A stretch of 64,000 bases of DNA from Rhynchopus sp. YZ270_cl-10 (taxonomy: Eukaryota > Euglenozoa > Diplonemea > Diplonemida > Diplonemidae). A program made the position numbers and the translations under genes. The DNA lies in the NCBI GenBank assembly GCA_964035575.1, contig OZ037870.1, forward strand, positions 930,001-994,000, in the 5' to 3' direction. Positions 31,142 through 41,950 of this stretch are shown here, one piece after another (positions within the stretch are counted from its first letter, which is position 1; each line of letters opens with the position of its first letter). The notes below the pieces were generated by a model. That model saw nothing but the letters and a program-made list of their open reading frames with translations. It ran no database searches and was not told the DNA's origin.

Positions 31142-31185
31142 TGTGTCTGCATCTGACGATGTATGGTGAGACGTTTGCACCTTTG
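31142..31185 (+). repeat. Dispersed repeat family B tail, diverged
   Basis: GTGTCTGCATC ... GAGACGTTTGCAC ... ACTTTC, a worn copy of the tail part, 35 bp after a family A copy. This repeats the A-then-B order seen at 12.9 and 23.4 kb. Confidence 0.4.
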
Positions 31186-31348
31186 TACTTTCTCTTTTTA
31201 TTTCATGTTTAACAGCGCGTCATCGCGAGTGGAATGTAACAGTGCGCCGCAAGGAGATACTTTGGAGTGTTCCAACCAATTGATAGGGCAGGAAAAGGGG
31301 GAAAAAACGAGGTGTTTTTTCGTTTTACAACCTAGGGTGGTGAGAAGC

Positions 31349-32412
31349 ATATGGGAGCGTCCGCGAAAGACCCCCCCCTAAAGCTAACATCCATGCTTAT
31401 TGGTATTTCACTAATTAAAATTTTGGTATTTTATAAGATTTTTTTTTTAAATGAACTCAGAGTTAAGTTTCTGAGTTCATTAAAAAAAAAAATCGGTGAA
31501 AAATTCCGAGTAGGTATTAATTTAGATAGGAAAAGCTATGTCAACAGCTATGTGTCCCCTTATTTTACCTGTAAATACTAAGGATATAGGAAGGAATTCA
31601 CTAATATCTGTCTCTAAACCCATTATCAAAAAGGGGGGGGAGGAAAGGGGGGTGGAGGCTTGTCGCCCCCTCCGAACACTCTAAATAGAGCGCGAAAGAG
31701 CTTCACGCTCCGGGTCGTCTGCGGCGACGTCGACTTTCTCGCAGAAACCAAGAAAACCCCCTTTTTTGAGTGACCCTATTGACCTCCGTGATGAGTCTCT
31801 CCAAGAGTTCCAGACAATTGTCCGCCTGTTCCTCCTCTTCCTCCTCCGTCTCGCTATCATTGTCCTCCTGGGGTGTCGCTGATGCAACTACAGGAGTAGT
31901 AAACGGCGGACACCCCTTTTCTCCTGGTGGTTGTCTTCTGCATATGGAGGGACATATGCTTCGAGCTACACCTCGCGCATCCAGCTCCTCGCGCCCCACC
32001 CTTTGCCCCCCTGCCAGTGAACCCCTGCATACACTTGCAGCTCGGCGAAGTTTTTTAGGCCTCGGAAAGGCCGGGTTTTCAGCTCCTGAGCGAATGCTTT
32101 GGCTGCTGATTCCATTTCCCCCTGTTGTGTTGTTCTGTGGGTGGTTATATGGGTATTTGTGAGGATTTCCTTGTATATCCTTAGTATTTACAGGTAAAAT
32201 AAGGGGACATATAGCTGTTGACATAGCTTTTCCTATCTAAATTAATACCTACTCGGAATTTTTCACCGATTTTTTTTTTAATGAACTCAGAAACTTAACT
32301 CTGAGTTCATTTAAAAAAAAAATCTTATAAAATACCAAAATTTTAATTAGTGAAATACCAATAAGCATGGATGTTAGCTTTAGGGGGGGGTCTTTCGCGG
32401 ACGCTGCCATAT
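31349..32412. mobile_element. TIR transposon (MITE-like), copy 2
   Basis: 1064 bp, nearly identical to 1741-2802, with the same ~250-bp inverted ends and ATATGG(G/C)AGCGTCC tips. The two copies differ by a few scattered changes and small length differences, so they moved recently. An open frame of 173 codons runs on the minus strand (31703-32224). Confidence 0.92.
31703..32224 (-). CDS. Small open frame inside the MITE-like element
   Basis: 173 codons starting MSTAICPLILPVNTKDI. The ATG lies inside the terminal repeat, so the opposite end carries the same start reading inwards. The product is Pro/Ser/Arg-rich, with an acidic run (DSETEEEEEE), then a heptad-like helix (CLELLERLITEV) and a short Arg-rich C-terminus. 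It matches no transposase I know. It may be a vestige of the parent element's gene or non-functional; copy 1 has related but shorter frames. Confidence 0.35.
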   Translation of the reverse strand: MSTAICPLILPVNTKDIQGNPHKYPYNHPQNNTTGGNGISSQSIRSGAENPAFPRPKKLRRAASVCRGSLAGGQRVGREELDARGVARSICPSICRRQPPGEKGCPPFTTPVVASATPQEDNDSETEEEEEEQADNCLELLERLITEVNRVTQKRGFSWFLRESRRRRRRPGA

Positions 32413-32947
32413 TTAGAGGTGTGTCTCTGGGTGGATCCAATATCCACCCATAGATTTGACCTTAATATTGCGGTATTTGAATTCACGGGGTTTTTTTTTG
32501 GGGGGGGGGGAAGCTTTTGGTTACGGAAAAATGGGTTAGGGGCGAAACGTCTAGACCTTCCGTACAAAGGCTTTCGGGTTAACATTGAGTGCAAACCCCG
32601 TATCCAACTGGTGAATGCAAAAAAAAATAAAAAGGGTAATCTCAGTTTTTCTTCAGGCCTTCTTATGTATTGTCATCCATTCCTTTCAAAAAAAAAAAGT
32701 TTTTCTTTGTTTTGTATATTTTCTTCTTTTCAAGTCATTTGAACAAAATATATGTTAGGGTACCGAAACTTTTTTTTTTGGTAAGCGTCACCGCCCGCAC
32801 TTTTTTTTGGATTTTGCGAAAAAAAAATTATGAAGAAAAAAAAATTATGCAGGTGTTTTTTCTACTGGGGGGGGGGGGGGGGGATTCCCGGGGGGGGAAG
32901 CTGGTGTCGGTGACGATTCACCTGCAAGGGAAACGCTTCGAGAACGT

Positions 32948-33544
32948 GTACTGTACTGTACTGTACTGTACTGTACTGTACTGTACTGTACTGTACTGTA
33001 CTGTACTGTACTGTACTGTACTGTACTGTACTGTACTGTACTGTACTGTACTGTACTGTACTGTACTGTACTGTACTGTACTGTACTGTACTGTACTGTA
33101 CTGTACTGTACTGTACTGTACTGTACTGTACTGTACTGTACTGTACTGTACTGTACTGTACTGTACTGTACTGTACTGTACTGTACTGTACTGTACTGTA
33201 CTGTACTGTACTGTACTGTACTGTACTGTACTGTACTGTACTGTACTGTACTGTACTGTACTGTACTGTACTGTACTGTACTGTACTGTACTGTACTGTA
33301 CTGTACTGTACTGTACTGTACTGTACTGTACTGTACTGTACTGTACTGTACTGTACTGTACTGTACTGTACTGTACTGTACTGTACTGTACTGTACTGTA
33401 CTGTACTGTACTGTACTGTACTGTACTGTACTGTACTGTACTGTACTGTACTGTACTGTACTGTACTGTACTGTACTGTACTGTACTGTACTGTACTGTA
33501 CTGTACTGTACTGTACTGTACTGTACTGTACTGTACTGTACTGT
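32948..33544. repeat. Pentanucleotide satellite (CTGTA)n, ~119 units
   Basis: About 597 bp of almost perfect 5-bp repeat, breaking up at the right end. It gives long open frames in some phases, which are not genes. Confidence 0.97.
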
Positions 33545-33628
33545 TTACTGTACTGTTACTGTGTTTTGACCATCTGGGGGTACCAAATACACGTTTTTGT
33601 ATAACCCCTCCCCATAACCCCTCCCCAA

Positions 33629-33892
33629 GTGTACAGTGTGTACAGTGTGTACAGTGTGTACAGTGTGTACAGTGTGTACAGTGTGTACAGTGTGTACAGT
33701 GTGTACAGTGTGTACAGTGTGTACAGTGTGTACAGTGTGTACAGTGTGTACAGTGTGTACAGTGTGTACAGTGTGTACAGTGTGTACAGTGTGTACAGTG
33801 TGTACAGTGTGTACAGTGTGTACAGTGTGTACAGTGTGTACAGTGTGTACAGTGTGTACAGTGTGTACAGTGTGTACAGTGTACAGTGTATT
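33629..33892. repeat. Nonanucleotide satellite (GTGTGTACA)n, ~29 units
   Basis: A 9-bp unit repeated almost without change, starting 84 bp after the pentanucleotide array. Both units contain TGTAC. Confidence 0.97.
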
Positions 33893-33925
33893 GTACAGTG
33901 AATTTTTTCTATAGGTCAACAACTT

Positions 33926-33988
33926 GGCCATTTCTGCAAAATGACCCCACCACTTCCTGGGATTGGCTCAAAAATGCAAATGCCAGCG
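33926..33988 (-). repeat. Dispersed repeat family G copy (reverse)
   Basis: Read on the minus strand: CATTTGCATTTTTGAGCC ... GGTGGGGTCATTT. It lies inside the right arm of the satellite-filled element. Confidence 0.55.
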
Positions 33989-34311
33989 TTTTCCTTCACA
34001 TTCCCGCAAACCTTGAAAAATCTTGACACACCAAAAACACCTGCATATTTTTTTTTCCCTACCATAATTTTTTTTTCTTCATAATTTTTTTTCCCGCACG
34101 CCCGCACTTTTTTTGGAGATGTGCCGGGACGCTTACAAAGAAAAAAAGTTACGGTACCCTTACGGAAATTACGCTTTGTATATGGGTGCGTGTTTGCTGT
34201 GCTGTGGGATTTTTTTTTTTGTTGTTCTTCTTCACATTTTTCAGAGGTGTGACCACAGAGGTGCCTTTTTTTTCTTCTTCAATTCTTTAAAATCGTTTTT
34301 TTTCCCCGTTG

Positions 34312-34366
34312 CAGGGCTTATGAGGGGTAAAACCTGACCAGGGTCTACCCTTCTATATAAGCCCTG
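34312..34366. repeat. 55-bp fold-back repeat
   Basis: CAGGGCTTAT ... ATAAGCCCTG with inner GGGGTA/TACCC pairing. It may be a minimal TIR element; the CAGGG tip recalls the hAT-like ends elsewhere in the window. Confidence 0.5.
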
Positions 34367-34651
34367 CTTTGCATGAAAATTTGTTTATTTTCGAAAAAAG
34401 TTTGCTCCTCGCCTTCTTGTAAGTTGTACAGCCACACTCACAATGCAATGAAGGGCATTCACCCCGATATAATACACACAGCGGTTCTTTGTTCTTATTT
34501 GTGTTCCTTGACATCTCGTTTTTGGGTCACAGAATGGAAGAAAAGAACCGTATGGCTTTATGCCGTATTCTAACGGGATATGTTCTGCTGATTCTTGCAT
34601 GTGGCGGGGGCGTTGGGCAATATTTTTTTTAAAAAAACTGTAGTTGTCGGT

Positions 34652-34722
34652 CCAGTTAGATTGTTAGAATTTCTAATAATCTAATTATTAGAGTATTATT
34701 TGAGTTTTCAAATTCTAACTGG
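34652..34722. repeat. Small fold-back repeat
   Basis: CCAGTTAGA ... TCTAACTGG with A/T-rich inner stems. A likely small MITE remnant. Confidence 0.45.
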
Positions 34723-34865
34723 GCTCTAACAATTTTACCTTTAAAACCCACATTATTGGAAATAGAAGCAAAATGAACGAGACATTAGAGGATTTGTCAA
34801 CAAAACATAACTAAGAGATGCTCTACAGGGTTGAGGACGGCCTACGTCTATACCTTATGGAGAAC

Positions 34866-34940
34866 AAAAGGCTTCGGGCCAACATTGAGTAGAGACCCTC
34901 GTTTACCCCAGGTGGGGCGTAGGTGTCGATGCAGCAAAAA
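34866..34940 (+). repeat. Dispersed repeat family E copy
   Basis: AAAAGGCTTCGGGCCAACAT, then GAGACCCT, TACCCCAGG and a GTCGATGCAGCAAAAAA tail. Confidence 0.65.
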
Positions 34941-35412
34941 AAAAAGAAGAAGAAAAAAAAAATTACGGCTAACTTATGGAGTGATGCGAGTCAGATGTCT
35001 GCGCTCACTTCTTCTTCTTCTTATATTTTTGCATCTCCTTTGTTTTGACATAAATTTTCTTTCCCCCCCCCCCCCCCCCCGCAATTTTTTTTGCAAATTT
35101 TATAGCTAGAAAAGGATCGTTGTGCTGATCATAGCCGGCTACAAAAGAAACCATTATAACATACCTTTTGGCACAAGCGAGCCACCCCCCCTTTTTTTTT
35201 AGACAAAAAAAAAATTGATGATATCATACCTGACAGAGAGACCCCTGAATGTCCCAGCGCCACACTCTTGCGGGATGAGGTGTGGCGCGTATTAGTAGTT
35301 CCTAGCCTTGTCGCGACACCAACACAAATTGGACACGCCTTTAGGTATCTGCGAAATATACGACAGTTCTGCACACACCTTCAAAAAAAAGAGAGTGAAC
35401 TTTTTGGCAGTG

Positions 35413-35478
35413 CTAATTGCACAACTGTGGCAACACAACCGAGGCAACTACACTACTCTAACAATTTATCAAAAAAAA
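35413..35478 (+). repeat. Dispersed repeat family D copy
   Basis: GCACAACTGTGGCAACACAA, then CGAGGCAACTACACTACTC and AACAATTTATCAAAAA. The same sequence ends TM9SF intron 1 (53231-53306). Confidence 0.75.
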
Positions 35479-35632
35479 AAGAAGAAAAATACCCCAGCAT
35501 ATTTTTATTGTGTGTAGCTCGTTCAAAGGAACACAAAATACCATGATCCTGACCCATAACATGGTTTTCCTTAATTATCCCTTCCTCCCCTCCCCCTTCT
35601 CGAAAAGATAAAGGCATGTCTGGCTTGAAAGA

Positions 35633-35662
35633 TGTGTGCGCACAAGAGGCACATTTATCTGA
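35633..35662 (+). repeat. Dispersed repeat family F copy
   Basis: GTGCGCACAAGAGGCACATT followed by TATCT. Confidence 0.45.
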
Positions 35663-36106
35663 CAAGTTTTTATGTTTGGAGTGCTTTTTTTTAAAAAGTG
35701 AAAGAGTGTATGAACTCCTTTATGTATTGATGTTGTGCTTCTTTTTTTAGAATATTGAATTTTTTTTTTAAAATCACCCTAGCTTTTAAAGGTGACGGGG
35801 TGTACTGAATCTGTGTGACTATTAGTGAGTGGTTAATACAACAACAAAAAATGTCTGCGGTGTCGTAAAAGTGTTTAGTATAGTGGAGCACACTCTAGGG
35901 TGGCTACACTAATACAACCAAGTTTTCAAAAAAAATAAAGGAATCGTATTTTTAGCCTTTCCTTAAAGATGCACTGCAAAAAGCGGCTTTCGGGCTATCT
36001 TTAAGCTTTTTTGTTCTATTTTTCTTCTTCTTGTGAAAACTCATGAAATAATTTTCTTCTTCGATGCCTTTGCCAGTTTTCTGGCAGGGTTGCACTACCT
36101 TTTTTA

Positions 36107-36140
36107 GGTGACTAAACACGAGAGGCTTAGGTTCATCCAA
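36107..36140 (+). repeat. Dispersed repeat family C copy
   Basis: GTGACTAAACACGAGAGGCT then TAGGTTCATC. Confidence 0.6.
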
Positions 36141-36332
36141 ACAAAGGTGTTTTTTTTTTCCTTCCAACCTCTCTTTTCTTCTGCTCACGCAACGTTCGTC
36201 GAAGCGTTCTCTGTGTGGTGTTTGCTTTATAAAATGCTTCTCCACCTCCTTTTGTCAATTTGAATTGCGTGTGAACAGACACGTCCTCAAGGCTTTTATT
36301 TGCCTTTTTTCCTCCCCAAGGCAAGGAGTAAT

Positions 36333-36379
36333 CACTGACTAAGCACAAGAGATGCTTAGATTCATCTTATAAACTTTTT
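36333..36379 (+). repeat. Dispersed repeat family C copy
   Basis: The CTAAGC-acaagagat-GCTTAG stem is intact and followed by ATTCATCTTATAAACTTTTT. Confidence 0.65.
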
Positions 36380-36412
36380 CTTCTTAATAGTACCTTTGTT
36401 ACGGAACAATTT

Positions 36413-36531
36413 GTGGATACTGCCAGAGACCTGGCCAGACTCTGGGGCCCAGATCCCCAGATATGGCTCTTTTTTTTAAAATCTGGTTTCCCAATATGGG
36501 ACCAGATCTGAGAGAATCTGGTAGTATCCAC
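36413..36531. mobile_element. Small MITE, 119 bp
   Basis: Inverted ends GTGGATACTGCCAGA / TCTGGTAGTATCCAC, with further inner pairing around CCAGATCCCCAGAT and ATCTGGT. It starts 34 bp after a family C copy. No clear target duplication. Confidence 0.65.
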
Positions 36532-37013
36532 GATTTTGTCAAAAAAGAAAGTGGAAAAAAGGGAAGGGTGATCACAACACCCTTTTCCTACCCCTCCCCC
36601 CACCCCCATGCTTCCCATATCCCCTCCTCCTTCCAACCCCCCAACGGGGACAATGGAACGATGAAGTAATAAAAAATTAAAAAAACTGACTTTTTTTTTT
36701 TTGGGTCTGAAACAACCCCACTTTCTCCCCCACCCTTGGTAGGCGATTGTCGATAAAAAAAAAGAGCATTTTTTTTTCCTCCATTCCTCCCCTCCTCTCC
36801 GCTCCTCTCCCTCTCCCTTTAAACAGTCACAGAGGGACACAAATATATTTTTCCTCTCTTCTCTCTCTCTCGCTCTACACATTGTTTTATAGAAAAAAAA
36901 AATAGAGAAAAGACAGTAAAAACGGTTGCAAACTGGAAGTGCTTACTCCTACCCGTACCACTAACCGTATTTACGGTGATGTAAGGATTCTTGGAAGCGG
37001 AGGGTCAAGCACC

Positions 37014-39522
37014 ATGCAGCGTACGGAAACGCTACAGTACCCTGCCACCCCACCTACCCTGTGCAGTCCGACGCAAGGGAGGGATGCCGCAACGGCTCCT
37101 GGAGGGTTTGGTCAAATGACTGTGTACGTTAAAGCACCGTATCTGAGAGAAGTGCCTTTGCCAGTATGCGCGACGGTGGTGAAGTTAAAGGGGGCTCTTG
37201 CCGTAGTAACCGCTGTTTCAGTGGGAAGACAGGAGCTTCGATTTGCGGGGAGAATTCTTCATGATGAAGAGTTGGTTTCGCTTCTTCAGACCACACCATA
37301 TAGTTATATTGCGCTTCGCGAAATCCCGATTGATCTGGGAGAGTCTAGCTTCCCTACTCCACACTCCCTTCTTCTCACCCCAACGAGCAATGCCTCGTGC
37401 ATTTCTCTTCTTCAGTCGACCCCGAGGATGGGGTATCAACAGCAGCAGCCGTCGCCGATGCAGCTTCACCAGCAGCAACGGTACTCCATTCTTACCGGAA
37501 GCTCATTTTGTTCTGAGGCAAGCGCGTTGGGGTCGCCCCCTGATGCAGTATCGGTATCGCCAGCTCCGCAGCCAGTTTCTCCTATTATTCATCCACCTTT
37601 GCCTCCAGCGGTGCGGCCGGTAGTGTCTTTGGTAGACCCTCTAATGGATACTGTGGCGCAGCAGAATGTGGAGGAAACCCCTGAGCTTGCAAAGGTGTCT
37701 TCATCGCAGGGGTTGGGTGGTGGGAGTGGGGTGTGGCCGGGGAGTTCTGCAACGCTTTTATCGGAGCGGACACCGAGTACGGCGCCGAATACGCCACCGC
37801 GGGAGAGAACGCCAAAAAGTCCAGAAATATTGAGAACACCACCACCTTCGGTGTTGCGGAATAAAAGCGAATCTGAGTTGGAAAAGCAAGCGAAAAAGAG
37901 GAGAACTGCCCCGATGGGGATTGCCCCGGTGGTTCCAAAGACGTCCCCAAAGACCATCCCTCAAGACGAAGCGTTGAAGATCAGCGCGCTGATGGGGAAG
38001 TGGATGGGTGCCGGGTTCAAATCATGCCCATTCCGTGCAGAGGTGAACACCGCAGCAGGGATGGGGGATGTTGGGTTTGCGGTGGGATTAGCGGGGGGGC
38101 AGCTCCTCTGGCGGAACCTTCAGGAGGAACTAGGCAGTCCCTCTGTGGCATGTGAAGGTGCGGTGTCTGTGGTGGGAGACGAAGGGTGTGTTATAGTGGG
38201 TCTTTCAGAAGAACTGCGGTGCTGGAACCTGAAGACACAGGAGTGGGCCTGGAAGACCTCTGTCGGTCCGCACACCCTTCTCTCTGCAGGAGGGGGCAAT
38301 ATCATTCATGGTACCGACACCAACCTCTCCCTCACCTCCAGCAAGCCTCCCCACAATACTATCTCCCTCGGCGAGCCCGCTGGGTCCAACAAATGGCTCC
38401 ATGCATGCGTCGATGCGCACTATGCAGCGGCGATAGATACAGGGAACAACTTCTTCGTATGGAGTGCCACGAACGCTCCAGGCCGTGGCGATATCGTCGG
38501 GCAACACTCAAGCAACCACAGCAAACGGCTCTGGGCGGATTCATCTAATGAAACTGTAAAACGACTGTTTTTAGTGAACGGTATGGGGGAAAAAAAATTG
38601 TTGAGGGTGGGGAAAGCATTTTTTGAGGCCAAAATTGTAGTAATTTTTCAGTTTTTAACGCACCCAAAATCAAAATAATAAAAAACACACAGGTCTAGTC
38701 TGCATGCAAAAAGGCGGCGCCTCCAGCAAACGCACCATCCAGATCTGGGAGGCCGAGCGTGGGAACAACATCACACAGATGCGTGTCGACAGTGAGCTTG
38801 ATGTCTTGGCAATGGATGTGCTTGCGTTCGGACAGGAAGGTACTGCCCACTCCATTCCCCCCAACCCACTCTCCAAATGACAACATCATTTCTTTTGCGT
38901 TTTGCACTATCAACCTCACTTTCTTTTCAGGCGAACACATATGATTGCCAACCTCATCCAGTTCGCAACTTTCTCTATTTTTTTGGTACACTTCCACGGG
39001 CTTTGTATTTTCAAAAATCATTTATTGTTTTCTCCACAGTACTGGTCACGCTCTGCGACTCCAAGCGCCTCTTCATGGCGAGAATAGACAGGAAGACCGG
39101 ACGCGGTATCGAAACAGCCGAGGCCCAAATCCCCAAACTTGCGGGGAAATGCACCCAACTTGTATGCAACTTTAAATGATACCCCAATCCCCCTTCTCAA
39201 CCCTTTATCTCACGTTCTTTCTTTTTACAGAAATTTGCCGGCCCCTTGCACCTGGTCTCATTCCATGAGAACACTACGTTCTCTTGGTCCCCTTCTTTGT
39301 ATGTCTTTGTATTTGCCCTCTATTTTCAGTTACTTAGTACGATGAATGGTGAGGCGTTTGCATTTTCAACCTTTTTTTAGGTCAGACCATCATTTTCCAT
39401 TTATTTTTAAAAAAAAACACAGTTTGAGAACGAAATTGAGTGACAGCATGGTCCCGAGCAGCTCAAAGAACCCGTCGTTCTCGAAGCCAAACCCAAGCAA
39501 GGAGAAGTGCTGCATTATGTGA
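37014..39522 (+). CDS. Ubiquitin-like / WD40-like protein with CaaX end (5 exons)
   Basis: Proposed exons: 37014-38580, 38693-38839, 39040-39161, 39231-39298, 39423-39522; 667 residues. Residues 35-105 form a ubiquitin-like fold (MTVYVKAPYLREVPL ... LRFAGRILHDEELVSLL ... YIALREI). Residues ~140-345 are Pro/Ser/Gln-rich. From ~355 on, repeating GxVxVW/CWNL strands suggest a degenerate WD40-type propeller (LRCWNLKTQEWAW, RTIQIWEAERGNNI). The last residues are KCCIM, a CaaX box that would be prenylated if used, tying the protein to membranes. The open frame extends upstream to 36939 without an ATG, so the Met at 37014 is used. Introns 2 and 4 contain dispersed-repeat pieces. The last junction has an alternative acceptor at 39380 in the same frame (TAG instead of CAG), which I consider less likely. 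Confidence 0.75.
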
Positions 39523-40678
39523 GCCAACCCACAAAAAAAAGCAGGAAAAATCAGCCTCCCCCCATCCCTCCTTTTTAAAGATTTACATTGCACACAAAGG
39601 TACATTCATCTTACAATTTTTTCTTTTCTTTTTGCACAACGAAACAACTATTGCCCCACCCCCAAAAAAACACTAAAAAAATGCTGCGCGGTCGCAAACG
39701 ATCGAAACGCAAGCACATTTTTTTTTTTTTTTTTGAGGGGAATTTCAACTGATATCACGAATACTTATACAAAAGGTAGCACACTGGGCAACCAACCCCC
39801 CGTCTCCCCCCTGACAATCTCTTGAAAGGCCTACCAAAAAGGCCTCTCAGTTTATTTGCAACTCTGGAGGGAGGAGGGGGTGGGGGACCACCAACCCAGC
39901 GCCCTACCCAACAAAGCACCTAAAAGCAGCCATTCACACTCATGGCACTGCCTCCGCTTCGTTTCACAAAAAACCCCCCTCCTTTTTTTTTATCTCTATT
40001 GCATGGTAACTGTGTACCCTTTGGTAAAGCAAAAGCTTTTGTTTCCATTTTTCGTAAAGAAATTTGCTTACCAGGAGGTAAAGGTCACCGTGTGTGAAAG
40101 AATACACTATGTTGGATGATGGGGGGGTGAGATCGGGTATGATGGGTTAGATAGAATTTTATCATGTGAACCTATAATATCATCCCGTCATTCAATGTGG
40201 TGCAGGGAAGGAGGAGGGGGGGGGGAGAGGGTGGAATGCCATCTCTCTCTCACACCTATACGCTCCAAATAGTGTTGCAAAACGCTACCGAGTCTTTTTT
40301 CGGGGTTTACAATATGAAACCACATCACACCATCAAAACACACACACACACATTTTTGCGAAGAAGAAAAAAAAAAACGGTCCCCGCTTGTTTTCCCCCA
40401 TAGACCAATATGATCAAAGGGAGAGGGCTCTACAAGGTGTGGTGACTGCACTACTTTCCACGGTCTAACTTCACGTTGATTTTCCTTTTTTTTTTTGATG
40501 AACCATTAGCATTATGAGGCTTATGTTTTTTATCAGAAAACCTTTCCTTCCCTTCCCTTCCCTTCCTTTTTTTTTTTCCTTTTTACCTGGGAAACTTCCC
40601 TTGCTCTGATTTTTTGCTGTGGTGATTGCATGAGAAAAGATAGATATACTGGGAGCGGGTCTTTTTTAAAGTTTTAAA

Positions 40679-40721
40679 GTGACTAAGCATGAGAGGCTTA
40701 GGTTCATCTTAAAAACCTTTC
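40679..40721 (+). repeat. Dispersed repeat family C, intact copy
   Basis: GTGACTAAGCATGAGAGGCT followed by TAGGTTCATCTTA. The stem CTAAGC/GCTTAG is perfect, making this the reference copy for the family. Confidence 0.75.
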
Positions 40722-40977
40722 GTTTATTTTTTGTCGGTAGCTCATCTTCTTTAAGCAGGAGTAGTATATTTTTTTTTGTTATTTTGCTACCGTCAATTAA
40801 AACGAATAGACCCTTCTCGCCGTGACGGGGTTTTCCCATGCTCCTGTTGTTAAGGATAGTGCCACAGCATTTTTAAAAAAAACCCTATTTTACGGTTTTC
40901 CACCCCTCCCCCAAAGGTGTACTTTATTTTGGCGCATTTTTACCTTCATTATACTGTCTATGTGTGTATTTTTTTAA

Positions 40978-41014
40978 GGTGAGTAAGCACTGCGAGGCTT
41001 AGACACATCTTACC
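40978..41014 (+). repeat. Dispersed repeat family C copy
   Basis: GTGAGTAAGCACTGCGAGGC then TTAGACACATCTTACC. The inner stem is kept except for one base of the first arm. Confidence 0.5.
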
Positions 41015-41910
41015 TTCTTCTTTGTTCGTTTTTGTTTGTGCTTGTGCTTTTTTATCCAGCTGGCATCGTATGTGGGTCAGCGGGAGGTGCCTGCACCAAT
41101 AAATTCACTTTTGTTTTTGTTTTTTTGTGTTGAAGTTGTCTTTGTACGTTCTCAGCTTCGCTTTCCCCCACGAGATATTATTTTTTTTTGTATTGCGACC
41201 TCTCTTTGACTAAGCTCCGTCTTAGCGATCTTACCCATATTGCGAATATACCAGAAACATAAGAGAAAATGTCACACATTATCTCTTTAAAACGAAAGAA
41301 AATTTATCATGGCCCTTGTGTGCGGAACTTCCACATGTTTTGTCACATACACACGCCCTATGCCTTTTGCATTGTGCTGTTACCGCCCCCCCTCCCCCCT
41401 TTTTTGCATTCTTCGAATTTCTTTGTGGGATATGTGTATGTGAGGCATGCTCATATCTTTCAACTTTTCTTAGTATTTATTCAACTCCCTCTCTCCACAT
41501 CTCTCTGTGGACACGGTGCACGCAGCCGGTGCAAAAAAATTTTGTTCCGTCAAAGAGAAAGGGCTCTTGTGTTAAGTTCCTCAAAGGATCAGCAAAAGAA
41601 AAGAGAAAAAAAAAAAACGTACGTAGAAACCTACCCACCCAAATGCCCTTTTTTTTTTTTTTTTTTTTTTTCAAAAGAAACCAGTATAGCCCATTGCCTT
41701 TTAGTCTTGGTTTTTTTTCTCTTTGTCTCTCCACTTCCCCCCCTTTTTTTTTGACGTGCAGTTGCCTACCACAACTTCCATCTCGCCACCCCCGCCCATT
41801 TTTAGTGTCTTTCATCCGCCGGTATCCGGTTAAGGTGTTTGTATTTTTCAAATCCTTTTTTTTGTACCTGCGTCTACACAGATACACATTACCCAAATTC
41901 CCTTTTATTG

Positions 41911-41950
41911 GGTGACTAAGCAAGGCTTAGGTTTTATCTTACAAACTTTT
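41911..41950 (+). repeat. Dispersed repeat family C copy
   Basis: GTGACTAAGCAAGGCTTAGG. The loop is shortened to two bases while both stem arms remain, which favours the hairpin as the conserved feature. Confidence 0.65.

Larger units (their letters stand above)
32758..34159. mobile_element. TIR element filled with two satellite arrays
   Basis: The ends GGGTACCG ... CGGTACCC are flanked by TTA on both sides (32755-32757 and 34160-34162), a likely 3-bp target duplication. Similarity between the inverted ends extends about 100 bp inwards (shared GTAAGCGTC, GCCCGCAC and ATTATGAAG blocks). The interior holds a 5-bp array, a 9-bp array and a reversed copy of family G (33926-33988). No coding sequence is seen. 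Confidence 0.75.
26653..37013. other. Long gene-less, repeat-rich region
   Basis: No host gene supported in ~10.4 kb. It holds a family A fragment (26897-26945), family B and C copies, hairpins, the second large MITE (31349-32412), a TIR element filled with satellite DNA (32758-34159), small MITEs and copies of D and E. Between about 28200 and 30990 I see mostly homopolymer-rich spacer, apart from the hairpin at 30089 and family C traces. Confidence 0.65.

Noticed and set aside
32670-33569. 299-codon open frame made of a repeated VLYCT unit
   Set aside because: It is only the translation of the CTGTA satellite, which lacks stops in that phase.
33545-33931. Frames repeating VHT, YSV or CTV units
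   Set aside because: They are translations of the 9-bp satellite in several phases and on both strands, so not genes.
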